DNA of 40,839 nt from Isotricha intestinalis. Lineage: Eukaryota > Ciliophora > Litostomatea > Vestibuliferida > Isotrichidae. Positions 20,201 to 30,422 of this stretch are shown piece by piece. Where the stretch lies: contig JAJJLU010003662.1 in NCBI GenBank assembly GCA_023807065.1, forward strand, positions 1-40,839. Reading direction: 5' to 3'. A program made the position numbers and the translations under genes. The notes below the pieces were generated by a model. That model saw nothing but the letters and a program-made list of their open reading frames with translations, was not told where the DNA came from and made no database searches. Within the stretch, counting starts at the first letter, position 1; each line of letters begins with the position of its first letter.

Positions 20201-23200
20201 AATTACTCCAATAGAAAAAAAAGATTATTCAAATTACAAAGTCAGATATTTAAAAAATATAATCACAAAAAAAAATTTAGAAAAATTAATAAGAGCTTTA
20301 TATAAATGGAAAAGTAATATAAAACCTAAAACAAATGATGCACCAATAAAATATGGTTTAAATTTATTAAGTAAAATATTAAAAAAAAATCCATTTGAAA
20401 GAATTAAAAAAACAGAAAGAAAACAATTAAAAGAAATTCCAAAAGATTTAACTTTAATGGAAGCTTTATTAAGAGGAGATTTAAATTCAGCAAAATCACT
20501 TGCATTAAAAAAAATACCTTTACTTCATTATTTTTTAAAATGGAGAAATATTGTAAGAAAAGAAAATGTAAATATTGCTAAAAGAGAAATGTTTAATAAA
20601 TTATTTATGAATCCTTTAAAAAGAATTAATAAATTACCTTTGAGAAAATATTTTAATAAATGGAGAGATAATATTAGAAAAAATAATGTTAAAGAATTAA
20701 AGAGGAACATTTATATGAAATTAATGAAAAATTCTTATGAAAAAATAAGAAATAATATTTTAAAAAAAAAATTAACACAATGGAAAAATAATAGTAATAA
20801 AATAACAAAAAATATTGAAGATACAAAAAAAGCTTTAGATAATTTAAGGAATAATATAACAAAACCAATTTTTGAAAAAACAATAATAAAAGAAAAAAAA
20901 TTCCCAATTAATAGTAAATTAAAAAGTATTTTAATAAGTAGATTTTTATCAACAAAGAGAAATGTATTAAATAAATATTTAAATAAATGGAAAAAAATTT
21001 TAGATAAGGATAAAGAAGAAAAAATAAGGAATAAGATTTTATTAATTTTAATAAATCATCAAGATTTAAAAAATAAAACTTCTAAAACTAATAAATTAAA
21101 AGAAGCTTTATTAAAATGGAAAATTAAGTCTGCTCCTAAAAAAGAAAATCCCTTAGAAAAAATAACAAATATTAGAAAAGGTTTAGAAATTTTAGAAAAA
21201 AGATTAAGAAAACCAAATTTACAAAATATATTTTCTGGAATTAAAAATAGAAAAAAAAGAATAGGAGGAAGTAAATTAATATCAAAAATAATAAATAAAA
21301 TTACTCCAAAAGTAAGAAAACATATATTAAAAAAATATTTTGATCAATGGAGAAGTAAAATACCAGATACAGAAAAAGAAAAGGTAAAAGCTAAAAATAT
21401 TTTCTATAGTATATTAAATAATGAAAATTTAATAAAAAAACAATTTGAACCTTATAAAGATTTAGCTCAAATATTAAAAGAAATATATAAGTTAAAATCA
21501 GGAAAAGGGAAAAAAATAATAGATTTCTTTAGAAAAATTAAAGAAAAAAAAAAGAAAAAAATAATCGAAGAAAGAGATTTAAGACTTAGAAATTTATTAA
21601 TGAAAAATAATAATAAAAATTTATTAAGAACCTCATTTGCAAAATGGAGAAGAATTATAAGATATGATAAAGCTATTAAAGATGCTTTAATTATTAGAAA
21701 ATTTTGTAAAAATAAATTAAATAAAATTAATAAGAAAAGAAATAATATTAATAATTTCGTTAATTTAATAAAAAAAATCATTCTTTCAAGAGTTTTAAAT
21801 AAATTATTAAGTGGTGGAAAAAAAAGAGCAATTTCAATTTTATTAAGTAAAATAATTCAAAATTTACAAAAAGGAAATAAGAAAGTATTAAAAAATAATT
21901 TATTAAAATGGAAAAATATTATCCCTTTACTTCAAAAAATAAATTCTGCAATAAAAATTCAAAGTTCTTTCAGAGGAATGAAGGTAAGGAAAAATAAAAA
22001 AAAATTAAATGATACTTTCTCAAAATTAAAATTATTGGTCGGAAAGAAATATAATAGTGAATTTAATTTATTAAGATTTTATTTGTTAAAATGGCTTCAA
22101 AAAGCAAAAAAAGAACGTTATAATGATAAAGTTAAAATCATTCAAAAATATTTGAGGAAGAGATTAACAAAATTATATAAATTAGAATCAAAAAAAAAAT
22201 TATCGGATTTATTGAAGAAATATTATATGAAAAAAGTAATTGAAGTTTTAAGAAGATTAAGACCTATTCAAAAAAAGAATTATGACCAAATAATTTTATT
22301 ATTAGATAAATTAACTAAAAAAAGAATGAAGAATGTAATTAATAAAATCAAAGATTATATTAAATTAAAAAAATTAAAAAATGTGTATCCAAAAATTATA
22401 GATGCTCTTAAAAAATATTTTTTGCCTTTATATTTAAGAAAATGGAAAATAATAGCAATAGATCAAAAAGATAAATACATAAAAATAATTCAAGATTTCT
22501 TAAGGAACAAAAAAGCAAATAAAAAAACAAAAATTAAAAATAGAATTGATTTAATTTTAAAAATATTATTTATGAAAAATTCAGAAAGTAATAAATCTAA
22601 ATTAAAAAGATATTTATGGAAATGGATAAAAAAAGCAAAAGAAATAGAATTAAATGAAAAAGCACAAATAATTCAAAAATTCTGTAAAGTACATGAAAAT
22701 AAGAAATTAAAAGCAAAAGCTTTAAATAAAAGTAAATTATCATTGTTATTAAAAAGATATTTAATAAATCAAATTACAAATGTTTTAAAAGAAATTAATG
22801 ATAAATATTTAAAACCAATTAAAAAAGCTTTAGATAAAGTTAATGGAGTTGATAAAAGATATGCTACAAATAATATTCTTAATTTCGCAAATGATACTAT
22901 TAGAAGACAATTACTTTTATATATCTTAAATAAACAATTTAAAAATAATAAAGAAGATTTATTAAGAAATTATTTAAATAAATGGAAAAATGTTACTGAT
23001 AAAATGAATAGAGATGCAATTATAATTCAAAATTTTGTTAAAAAAATTAAAGGTAAAAAACAAAAGAAAAATATGAATAAAATTAATCAAATTTTACTTA
23101 ATTTATTTATGAAAAATGATTCATCAAAAACAGATAAATTGTTATATGCTTTAAGAAAGTGGCAATTAAATACTCATTTAATTAAATGTCATGATAAATC

Positions 23201-26042
23201 TAATATAATTAAGAAATTTATTAAAAGGAATTTGAATAAAAAATTCAAGAATAAAATTTATCTCTTTTATATTAAATTAGCAAAGAAAATTTTAGCTAAA
23301 AAATTAAAAGACCTTTCAAAAATAAATAAATTAAGAAATAGTTTAATGAAAATAATTCTTAAAAAATTAATAAGAAATGGAAAAGAATTTGGAAATTCAA
23401 AAAAAATTATAAATCTTTTAAAAAAAATAATATTAGTCAATTCTAAAGAATTAAAAAAAAAATTTTTAGAAAAATATTTAAATATATGGAGAAATAAAGT
23501 TAAAGAATTAAAAGAAAAAGAAGAAAAATCATCAAATATTTTACAAAAATTTTTCAAGAATTTAAAAAATAAAACAAAGAAAAATAGAGATTCAACAAAA
23601 TTAGATAAATTAAAGAAAATAATATTATTAATGACAAGAGAGAGTCCATTAAGAGTAGCATTTAATAAATTTAGAAGTAAAATTAAAAGAATTTCAGTTG
23701 AAGAAAATGCTGATATAATAAAAAAATTTTGTAAAATTGTGAAAAAAAGAAAAGACAAAGAAAAAGAGCAAAAACTTATTATTAATATAACAAAAGCTTT
23801 AGAAATTTTATCTAAAATTAATCCTTATAAAAAATATGCTTTTGATAAAATCAGAAAAACAAAACAATATGATGGATTAAAAAAAATTATTGATTATATT
23901 ATTAAGAAAAGATTAGATATTTTAAAAGATGTTTTTAATAAAATAAAAAAAGGAAAGAACAAAAATAAATTACTTAAATTATTAAAGATAAAAAGTAATT
24001 TAAGAGATAAATTATTAAGAGATTATTTAAAAAAATGGAAAGATAAAAATGATAAATTAAAAAGAAAAAGAGGAGCAGAAAAAATTCAAAAAAATTATAA
24101 ATTATATAAAAATAATAAGAAAAAGAAAGGAATTAATGAACTTTTATCAAGATTAATAAAAACAAAAGAAGAAAGAATTAAAGATAAATTAAAAGTAACA
24201 TTAAGAAGATGGCTTAAAAATTCAAAATTGGAACATGCAAATAATTCAGCGAAAAAAATTCAAAATTATTTAAATAGTAAATCAAATAAAAACAGAGCAA
24301 AGAAAAATTGGAAAAAATTATCATTAATATTATCTAAAAAAAATGGTATAAAAAAAAAATTAGATGTGATGAAAAGATTAAAAGATTATATTAATATGAT
24401 TAAATTTATAACATTGATAAAAGAATTAACAAAGAAAAGAATATTACAAGATTTATTAAAAAAATTGAAATTAAGAAAACTATTAAATTTACTGAAATTA
24501 ATCTTTACAAAATTCTCAGATAGAAATAAAACTCTTCTTTTAAAAAGATATTTAAATAAATGGAGAGAAAAATCGAATAAATTAAAAAAAATAGAAGAAA
24601 TTCTAAAAAAAATGGTAGAAGATATAGATACTCGAAGAAAAATAATCGCAGCAAAGACAATAGGAGATGTATTTTTAATAAAAAAATTATTCCATGATAT
24701 TTTAAGAATAAGAGCTTTGGAATTTTTAAAAAGACTCAAAAACAGCGGAGAGTTGAAGAAGAGGCTTCGTGCTCTTGGAGACACTCTTGTTAAAACCAAG
24801 AAAGATTTGGATAATAAAAATAAAGAAATTTTCCTTAAAAAATTATATAAAGTTTATTACTTAAGAGCCCTTGATAAATTAATAAGAAAAATAAAAGAAA
24901 AACAAAAAGCAATAAAGAAAAAATATGAGAAATATTTCTTCAATATATTGAAGAAAATTAATCTTCAACATTCAGAAAAAAAATCTCAAAGTTCACATCA
25001 AGGCTCAAACAATATTCAAAACACAAGACTCCAATTTCGAGCACATTTCTCTTCTCCTAAAGCTGTTACAAAACAAGACAAAAATACATATTTATATATT
25101 TTACCATTATTTATAGAATTTCTAAAAAATAAAATAAAAGAAAGAAAAGAATGGTCATTTAAAAAAATATTAAATAAAGACAAATATAATAATTTCTGTA
25201 GACTAATAAAAAATTATATAATGAAAAAACAATTACCAAATAAAAAGGAATTTTTAAATGCTTTAATGGAAAAATACAGAAATTTAAAAACAAAAGGACC
25301 TTTATTAAATAAATTATATAAATTATTACATTCATATATAATAAACAAATGGATGAAAGTATTAAAAGATGCATCAAAATTATATAAAATATTTTATTTA
25401 TTTAAAATGACATTTATGCATAAGGGAATAACAGAAAGGAGATTTATAAGAGAAATAATAAGAAAATGGCGTTTTACTACATTTGTGAAAATAATGGCAA
25501 AAAGAAAATTAGAATTAATGTATAAAAATTTGCATGTTTCATATCTTCAAATGGCAAATGAAGTTTTTGGAGATGAAGATTCAACATATAATGCTTCAGT
25601 TGTTAAAGAATTTGAAAGATTTGGAAATGATGTTGGAATGTGGGGTAATGAAAATCCTTATTTTCCTTCAGAAAATGGATTGGTTAAAACTGTTAATAAA
25701 AAATATGTTTTTGAATCTTTAGATAATGAAAATATGAAATTGTTTGAAGGATATAATATTGATTTAGATGTTAAAAAAAATATTGTTGTCAGTGATATTC
25801 ATGAAGATGTTAAAATTGAAAATTTGGAAATTAGTGAAAAAGAAAAAGAGAGTTTTAAAAGAAAAAAAAAAGATGAAAAAGAAAAAGAAGAGGAAAAAGA
25901 AAAGGAAAATGAAAATGAAAATGAAGGCAATTTAAGGGGTAGGAAAATTAGAACTTATGAAAAGAAAAAAGATGATGAGGGAAATGAAGGAAAAAACAAG
26001 AAAAAAAATACTTATCAAACTCATAGAAAAAGTGAAAAATAA
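16905..26042 (+). CDS. Giant IQ / Sfi1-like repeat protein
   Basis: 3045 residues in one exon, TAA stop. Residues 1-440 are disordered. Two IQ-type motifs lie near 447-490 (AAKLIQAWWRELK; IIKIQSFWRGRWVRKY), and another is near 1682 (IKIQSSFRGMKVRK). IQ motifs bind calmodulin or centrin. From about 545 to 2570 there are around 30 copies of L..(Y/F)L.KW, such as LRTYLNKWKDQI, LRKYFNKWRDNI and LRNYLNKWKNVT. This is the signature of Sfi1 centrin-binding repeats, but spacing is about 60-110 residues instead of the compact Sfi1 spacing. A conserved-looking C-terminal domain (about 2855-2945, with MYKNLHVSYLQMANEVFGDE) precedes a Lys/Glu tail. A centrin-binding basal-body or cortical filament protein is inferred. 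Base composition is unusual at the 5' end. Confidence 0.88.
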   Translation: MQYHHSRMEKGDSRPKNLENTTESGYGEMIYMEPSGNQMMSPVTEGRQTLRQSPGEVVSRSIVSTVKMNLRERADTAQLIGEKPIQSLVVAIPSRGIGEERLERSPKTINVGDTKEQTEYNIRTLNARKSPKGGLYQTYHNEGGNIGLDQPMQYSGFIQGIDGSYQMGNENNVVVTKYSKHSPGMIGQGNLIMNQRDGRDHLMNKMSPNQIDDNNSSQDRGYEPQVQWNNLKNVLGNQNRMNGSYDINNEKNVKETQIKYNNATYNNMTMGDVKNLVKRFTKVYDPRKTQEGALISQSQIIVPGANDEVFNGRYRVLQKMNRLSNILLSKRRGQMSPDKEDILNRSIEESKRTFDRHTLNRNTLKNGRMTISRSPEHKFLYVSLAMISSKGPNTEDRTILRKMRFDKGGVVDLAQEERKKGKYKIKKVQNKRGIRGASPLIRPNPKYREQAAKLIQAWWRELKELYKQRLNMIIKIQSFWRGRWVRKYMYDILYLSFMYQSFCQIIQKVLVKHIRPYIFDLLTEGEKNKNTILRNLLLKDSRWQILKLKPYLDRWIAYLRHTEVRNIRGRRLFDIRTEAEKRKEKLIKNFDKWAFLSKIHNLKNNAENASREKDQCLGIIKIFDGADKLSKKIALKNSKSRLLDYLLKKARNEKLTKIIKNKPDPKKQLLKKYLDKWLGKIKDDSQKDFKKRLSADLFDSVIKRLEKNIIRKSFNTLTRLPKRPEIVEKLIIQEKTIEKEAKIKGVNPELLNAGHLLENAILRLTYKYPLNAIDDKLNKDNKNEKLISMLNLKENYIKRILRDYLSKWLENCKNKENKELIRKIIMKLLNSVLKKIKNRILSNKFNQWKNNTKTITEDGENVYKKLKGLNNLFEKITKKTIGIYGKEFLDNLNKTRNKRVYKKALLKILDNYFNKDRNKLRTYLNKWKDQIRKMEIYDLKVKLIKNLANKNDNNIRRSRLNKALNKWLMNINIDKINENQSSENILKGKSDKKKFGALLITILKRLYNKNDKETLLRNIIKKWINNINGIKEKEKEKIKEGTNKLRKYNSIKNYNEFIQNLKEIFLKNLKNETLKKLLNKRTEGNRIKLLKNLLRWRNKITPIEKKDYSNYKVRYLKNIITKKNLEKLIRALYKWKSNIKPKTNDAPIKYGLNLLSKILKKNPFERIKKTERKQLKEIPKDLTLMEALLRGDLNSAKSLALKKIPLLHYFLKWRNIVRKENVNIAKREMFNKLFMNPLKRINKLPLRKYFNKWRDNIRKNNVKELKRNIYMKLMKNSYEKIRNNILKKKLTQWKNNSNKITKNIEDTKKALDNLRNNITKPIFEKTIIKEKKFPINSKLKSILISRFLSTKRNVLNKYLNKWKKILDKDKEEKIRNKILLILINHQDLKNKTSKTNKLKEALLKWKIKSAPKKENPLEKITNIRKGLEILEKRLRKPNLQNIFSGIKNRKKRIGGSKLISKIINKITPKVRKHILKKYFDQWRSKIPDTEKEKVKAKNIFYSILNNENLIKKQFEPYKDLAQILKEIYKLKSGKGKKIIDFFRKIKEKKKKKIIEERDLRLRNLLMKNNNKNLLRTSFAKWRRIIRYDKAIKDALIIRKFCKNKLNKINKKRNNINNFVNLIKKIILSRVLNKLLSGGKKRAISILLSKIIQNLQKGNKKVLKNNLLKWKNIIPLLQKINSAIKIQSSFRGMKVRKNKKKLNDTFSKLKLLVGKKYNSEFNLLRFYLLKWLQKAKKERYNDKVKIIQKYLRKRLTKLYKLESKKKLSDLLKKYYMKKVIEVLRRLRPIQKKNYDQIILLLDKLTKKRMKNVINKIKDYIKLKKLKNVYPKIIDALKKYFLPLYLRKWKIIAIDQKDKYIKIIQDFLRNKKANKKTKIKNRIDLILKILFMKNSESNKSKLKRYLWKWIKKAKEIELNEKAQIIQKFCKVHENKKLKAKALNKSKLSLLLKRYLINQITNVLKEINDKYLKPIKKALDKVNGVDKRYATNNILNFANDTIRRQLLLYILNKQFKNNKEDLLRNYLNKWKNVTDKMNRDAIIIQNFVKKIKGKKQKKNMNKINQILLNLFMKNDSSKTDKLLYALRKWQLNTHLIKCHDKSNIIKKFIKRNLNKKFKNKIYLFYIKLAKKILAKKLKDLSKINKLRNSLMKIILKKLIRNGKEFGNSKKIINLLKKIILVNSKELKKKFLEKYLNIWRNKVKELKEKEEKSSNILQKFFKNLKNKTKKNRDSTKLDKLKKIILLMTRESPLRVAFNKFRSKIKRISVEENADIIKKFCKIVKKRKDKEKEQKLIINITKALEILSKINPYKKYAFDKIRKTKQYDGLKKIIDYIIKKRLDILKDVFNKIKKGKNKNKLLKLLKIKSNLRDKLLRDYLKKWKDKNDKLKRKRGAEKIQKNYKLYKNNKKKKGINELLSRLIKTKEERIKDKLKVTLRRWLKNSKLEHANNSAKKIQNYLNSKSNKNRAKKNWKKLSLILSKKNGIKKKLDVMKRLKDYINMIKFITLIKELTKKRILQDLLKKLKLRKLLNLLKLIFTKFSDRNKTLLLKRYLNKWREKSNKLKKIEEILKKMVEDIDTRRKIIAAKTIGDVFLIKKLFHDILRIRALEFLKRLKNSGELKKRLRALGDTLVKTKKDLDNKNKEIFLKKLYKVYYLRALDKLIRKIKEKQKAIKKKYEKYFFNILKKINLQHSEKKSQSSHQGSNNIQNTRLQFRAHFSSPKAVTKQDKNTYLYILPLFIEFLKNKIKERKEWSFKKILNKDKYNNFCRLIKNYIMKKQLPNKKEFLNALMEKYRNLKTKGPLLNKLYKLLHSYIINKWMKVLKDASKLYKIFYLFKMTFMHKGITERRFIREIIRKWRFTTFVKIMAKRKLELMYKNLHVSYLQMANEVFGDEDSTYNASVVKEFERFGNDVGMWGNENPYFPSENGLVKTVNKKYVFESLDNENMKLFEGYNIDLDVKKNIVVSDIHEDVKIENLEISEKEKESFKRKKKDEKEKEEEKEKENENENEGNLRGRKIRTYEKKKDDEGNEGKNKKKNTYQTHRKSEK
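24735..25085 (+). other. Smaller GC-raised patches in the giant gene
   Basis: Two short stretches, about 24735-24810 (KNSGELKKRLRALGDTL region) and 24960-25085, again use CTT, CTC, CGT, CGA and GGC codons in contrast to their surroundings. They flank a change from the KW-repeat region to the C-terminal region. Confidence 0.5.
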
Positions 26043-26249
26043 AATAATATTAAGTAAATTTAATCTTCAATAGATATTTGTTTTATTATTAATTATTTAA
26101 AGTTCAGAAATTCATTTATCCATTTATTTATTTTTTTTTTACTTTTTTAAACTATATAATATTTAAATATATAAAATAATTTCAGTTATTTACCATTATA
26201 AATTTAAAAATATTTTTTACTTGTTAAATAAATAATACAATAAATAAAT

Positions 26250-27548
26250 CTATTTTTTCCCATTTTGATACTTTGTTAAATTTTTATAATTTTTATCATA
26301 TTGAATAATAGTATTAGTTTTTTTAACTCTTATAGGATTTTCTTTTCTCATTAAATTTCCAGGAGTTTTTTGTCTAGTTTTTTTAGCTTTACTTTCAATT
26401 AATTTATAATCTATTTTATTTAATTTCATATCTTTATTTGATATTAAATTATTTATTGAAGAAATTTTTTCATCATAATTTTTATCTTCTTTTTCTTTTC
26501 TTATTCTAAAAGTGATTTTACCACTTTTATTATCAATATTATCTGATTTTTCTTCAATTTTAAATAAATGAATTCCTTTATTAGCAAAAGCATTTTTTAT
26601 TTTATTTACATCAGTTTTATCAAAATTATTTTTAACTGAAATTTCATAATATTCAGTTTGGAAATTATTATTTGTTTTATTAATATTATTATTTCCATTT
26701 TTTAAATTAATTAATTTATTTTTATTATTATATTTTTTACCTGAAATAATATCATAATTAACACTATTAATATTAGTAAATTTCTCTCCTTTTTTATTAC
26801 TTTCTAAACATAAAGTATTTCTAATATTTTTATCAGTATTAACTTCTTCATTTAAAAAAGTACTTTTTCTTAAATAAGCACTTTTATTTAACTTATCATT
26901 ATTTTTTTTGTGAGATTCTGTATTTGATGTTTTCCAATCTGTATTTGTTGTAAAATTAGAATGCCTATAATTTACTCTTTTTTCTATTGCTTTTTTTTCA
27001 TAATCTTTTGTATCATGTTTTTCATCAATATTACATATTTCTTTTTTAAAATCTGTTTTTAAATTCATTATATTATTATTATTTATTTTTTCTTTTCCTT
27101 TATCAAAAAAAATATTTGATTTCATTGAATCTAATTTTCTTATTCTTGAATTTGCATCATTTTTAATTTTTGTATTTGTTGTTCTTTTTATAAACATTGA
27201 TTTATTTCTTTTTAAATTATATGTTTTTACATCATAATTATTATACATATCTCTACACATTATATCACTCGCTTTTAAATTTAGATTTTTATTTCTATTT
27301 TTTTTTAATAAATCTCCATTTGTATTTGAACGTTTTATTGTCTTTGATTTAAAACCTAATTGTTCATTATATCTCTCAATACATGTTTTATTTTCATTTT
27401 TATATTTAGGAATAAAGTCATCTTTTACTTTATTTTTTAATAATTGTTTCGTGTTCGTGTTTTCTAATGTTGGATTTGCAAAAATATCCGATTTCCTATA
27501 TTTATTATAAAATGATCTTCTTTCAGTATTTGCCTTTACTTTTTCCAT
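26250..27548 (-). CDS. Unnamed basic protein with a possible folded C-terminal domain
   Basis: 432 residues, ending at a TAG codon, the only clear TAG terminator in the window. Most of the chain is Lys/Asn-rich and disordered, with many Arg/Lys-Ser-Thr stretches. Residues about 288-370 look folded. They begin YYEISVKNNFDKTDVNKIK, pass through FANKGIHLFKIEE and GKITFRIRKEK, and end in a helix. I recall a domain with the order YEIS…D..D…K..F..KGIH in ciliate proteins but know no name or function. No membrane or enzyme motif is seen. It converges with the giant gene, about 207 bp apart. Confidence 0.72.
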   Translation of the reverse strand: MEKVKANTERRSFYNKYRKSDIFANPTLENTNTKQLLKNKVKDDFIPKYKNENKTCIERYNEQLGFKSKTIKRSNTNGDLLKKNRNKNLNLKASDIMCRDMYNNYDVKTYNLKRNKSMFIKRTTNTKIKNDANSRIRKLDSMKSNIFFDKGKEKINNNNIMNLKTDFKKEICNIDEKHDTKDYEKKAIEKRVNYRHSNFTTNTDWKTSNTESHKKNNDKLNKSAYLRKSTFLNEEVNTDKNIRNTLCLESNKKGEKFTNINSVNYDIISGKKYNNKNKLINLKNGNNNINKTNNNFQTEYYEISVKNNFDKTDVNKIKNAFANKGIHLFKIEEKSDNIDNKSGKITFRIRKEKEDKNYDEKISSINNLISNKDMKLNKIDYKLIESKAKKTRQKTPGNLMRKENPIRVKKTNTIIQYDKNYKNLTKYQNGKK

Positions 27549-27779
27549 TTTTATTTTATAAAATTAATTTAAAATATAATTAAATCAAATATTTATTTGT
27601 TAGTTTTTTCTTTTGAATATTTTAAATGTTTAAAAATTAAATATAATCTTATCAATTATTTTATATTAAATTTCTAATAAAAATTTTATATTATAATTAT
27701 TCATAATTAAATTATTAAAAAATAATATATGATTTTTACTTCAAAAATTTTTAAAAAATTAGTCTTAAAGAATGTATAA

Positions 27780-30422
27780 TTAATTGAAAAATTTACCTTT
27801 TGGAGGTTTAATAATTTTATGATTTAGAGTATTACAATCAATTATATGAACATCACCATTTTCATCAAATCCATATTTTTTATCATTATTTAAACTATAA
27901 TCAATAAATATTTCTCTAAAAATAAAAGCATGTTTAAGATTTTTTTGTTCTTTTTTTTCTACTTTTTTATTTAAAATAATTTCACAATTATCATTAAATA
28001 AATTACATTCAATTAAATTATTATTAGGAGAATTATCTCCTAAAAATCCTCCAAAAATAATTAATTTATTATTATAATTATCCCCTAAATTTAAAATAGT
28101 ATGACATCTAATTTCAAAATTAGTTTCAATTTGTTTCCATTTTAAAGGATTTTTTAAATTTAAAATTTCAATAGAATTATTATAAGATTGATTACAAAAA
28201 TCATATCCGAAAAAAATATATAAATAACTATCAATAATTAAAGCACCTGCATCACAATGATATGTATTTAAAGATGGTAAATCTTTCCATTTATTTTTAT
28301 TAACAAAATATTCTTCAACTGAATTTGTATTTGTTCCCGAAATACATATTATTTTCTGTGAATCTTCACTTGAAAAAGATATTAAAATTGATTTATAATG
28401 ATATTGCTTTGGAGAAGTTAATTTAATTAAAGAATGAGAAATATTATCATAATAATAAAATATATTTAAATTTATATTATTTTGCTTTCTACAAGTTAAT
28501 AAATATAATCCATTTGGAACATTTAAATTTGATGATGATTCACCAATATATTTATCTCTAAATGAATTAGGAGGATTATCTGTATATAAATTTAATTTAA
28601 ATTTATGAGTTGATAAATTAAATGATAATATTGAATTGGTTTTATTATCATATTTAAATATATAATTAATTTCCTCTTTTGTTGAAATTCTCTTTTCTTC
28701 TTCATCATTTATTTTTCTATTTTCAATATTATTTAATAAATCTTTTCTCATTATATTTAAAGATACTTTTTTTTCTAATATTGGATTTTTATTAAAAGAA
28801 TTTTCTCTTTTAATTGGAGAAAACCTTAATTGTTGAGGAATAATTTCAGAAGAAAAATTATTCATACTATCACTATTAATTAATGATTTATTATTTGGAG
28901 TTGATACATAATTATTATAATTTATACTAACACTTTTTCTTTCAAAAAATTCTTTTTTACCAAAATAATTAATATGCTTTTTTAAATATAAATTTTGACT
29001 ATCTTTTATATCATCTGCAGAAATATTTAATTTTATATTTCCTTCATTTAATTTTAACTTATCATTTTCTTTATTTTCAATTTGAGAAATATATAAAATA
29101 TTATCATTAATATCATCATCTTTTTCATTATTCAATTTATTTTCATATTTTATTATTTTTTCCTCTAAATCATAAATCGTTTTTTTAAAAGCATTATTTT
29201 CATTATCTCTACATAAACTCATATATTTTTCATTATCTTTAGCTTCTTTTAATTGATTTTCTAAAATATAAATTTTATTAATTAAATCAGCATTGCTTTT
29301 AATAATAGATTCATTTTCAATTGTATTTTTTCTTCTTTCTTCCATTTTTTTCATTTCTTGTTGAAATTCTTCTAATTTTTTTGGAAATTTTTCATATTCT
29401 TTTATTTGATTTGTTAATATTTCTATTTTATGTTCTAAAGATTGAATTTCTTGATTTTTTTCTTCTAAAGAATTCCTTATAATATCATTTTCTTGTTTTG
29501 ATAATTGAAGAGATTCAATTTGAGCTTTTATTAATTCTGCTTCTTGAACTTTTAAATTCATATTTTCATTTTTATTTTTTAATTCTAATATTTCTTTCAA
29601 TAAATTTTCTTTTTCTTTATTATAATCATTCAATGTTTTTTTTAATTGTTCATTTTCTTTTATTTTTTCTTTATTTTCATTTATTGTTTTTTTTTGAATT
29701 TCTTGAAAATTTTTTAATTTTTCCGAAATTTTTGTAACTTCTTCTTTTAATAAATTTGTTTCATCTATTTTATTATTTAATTCAGTTATTTTATTTCTTA
29801 ATTTTTCATTTTCTTCATAAACTTGAATATATTCTTTATTTTTTTTATTTAATTCTTTATTTTCAATTAATAATTTTTGATATTCATCTTTAATACTTGC
29901 TAAAGTATTTTCGTTAAAATTTATTTGTTCTTTTAAAGAACCAATTTCATTACAAAAATCATCTAATATAGGACCATCAGATAAATTATCTACTCTACTT
30001 AAATTTATTTCTTCTATTTTTTCCAATAAAAATTTATTTTCTTCTTTTAATTTATAATTTTCTTCGTATAATTCATTAATATTATTATTGCTTTCAATCA
30101 TAAAATTAAAATTTTGAATGTGATTATATGAAATATTTGTTTTTGGATTTATTGATAAAATATTTTTTTTATTTATTAACATATTAGACAGTTGTTTATT
30201 TATCATATCAATACTACAATTTAATTCATTTCCTATTGTGTCAAAAGGACTTTGATTTGAAAAAAATGTTGTTGAATTTTGGGAAGGAAATAAAATTTTT
30301 TTTTTTAAATTTCTTTTATGACTTGTTTTTGATTGGTTATATATATTCCCTTCTGAAGTTATATTTGAATTGAATAGTAAATAATTATCAGTTGTAAATC
30401 TTGAATTATATTGTGAATTCAT
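27780..30422 (-). CDS. Coiled-coil protein with C-terminal kelch-like propeller
   Basis: 880 residues, TAA stop. Residues about 95-440 are a long coiled coil (heptads rich in E, K, N and L). A disordered linker follows (about 440-590). The last part (about 600-870) is kelch-like. It has strands such as IICISGT and VEEYFVNKNKWKDLPSL, then ALIIDSYLYIFFGY, IEILNLKNPLKWKQI and NNKLIIFGGFLGD, with the hydrophobic strand + G-G/G-Y and downstream W spacing of kelch blades. Kelch propellers bind partner proteins (family knowledge). A scaffold role is inferred. No BTB, F-box or enzyme domain accompanies it, so a ubiquitin-ligase adaptor is unlikely. Confidence 0.85.
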   Translation of the reverse strand: MNSQYNSRFTTDNYLLFNSNITSEGNIYNQSKTSHKRNLKKKILFPSQNSTTFFSNQSPFDTIGNELNCSIDMINKQLSNMLINKKNILSINPKTNISYNHIQNFNFMIESNNNINELYEENYKLKEENKFLLEKIEEINLSRVDNLSDGPILDDFCNEIGSLKEQINFNENTLASIKDEYQKLLIENKELNKKNKEYIQVYEENEKLRNKITELNNKIDETNLLKEEVTKISEKLKNFQEIQKKTINENKEKIKENEQLKKTLNDYNKEKENLLKEILELKNKNENMNLKVQEAELIKAQIESLQLSKQENDIIRNSLEEKNQEIQSLEHKIEILTNQIKEYEKFPKKLEEFQQEMKKMEERRKNTIENESIIKSNADLINKIYILENQLKEAKDNEKYMSLCRDNENNAFKKTIYDLEEKIIKYENKLNNEKDDDINDNILYISQIENKENDKLKLNEGNIKLNISADDIKDSQNLYLKKHINYFGKKEFFERKSVSINYNNYVSTPNNKSLINSDSMNNFSSEIIPQQLRFSPIKRENSFNKNPILEKKVSLNIMRKDLLNNIENRKINDEEEKRISTKEEINYIFKYDNKTNSILSFNLSTHKFKLNLYTDNPPNSFRDKYIGESSSNLNVPNGLYLLTCRKQNNINLNIFYYYDNISHSLIKLTSPKQYHYKSILISFSSEDSQKIICISGTNTNSVEEYFVNKNKWKDLPSLNTYHCDAGALIIDSYLYIFFGYDFCNQSYNNSIEILNLKNPLKWKQIETNFEIRCHTILNLGDNYNNKLIIFGGFLGDNSPNNNLIECNLFNDNCEIILNKKVEKKEQKNLKHAFIFREIFIDYSLNNDKKYGFDENGDVHIIDCNTLNHKIIKPPKGKFFN

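Noticed and set aside
23267..23758. Minus-strand 163-residue frame within the giant gene
   Set aside because: It is the antisense of the KW-repeat region. It is Phe/Leu/Ile-rich with no family motif.
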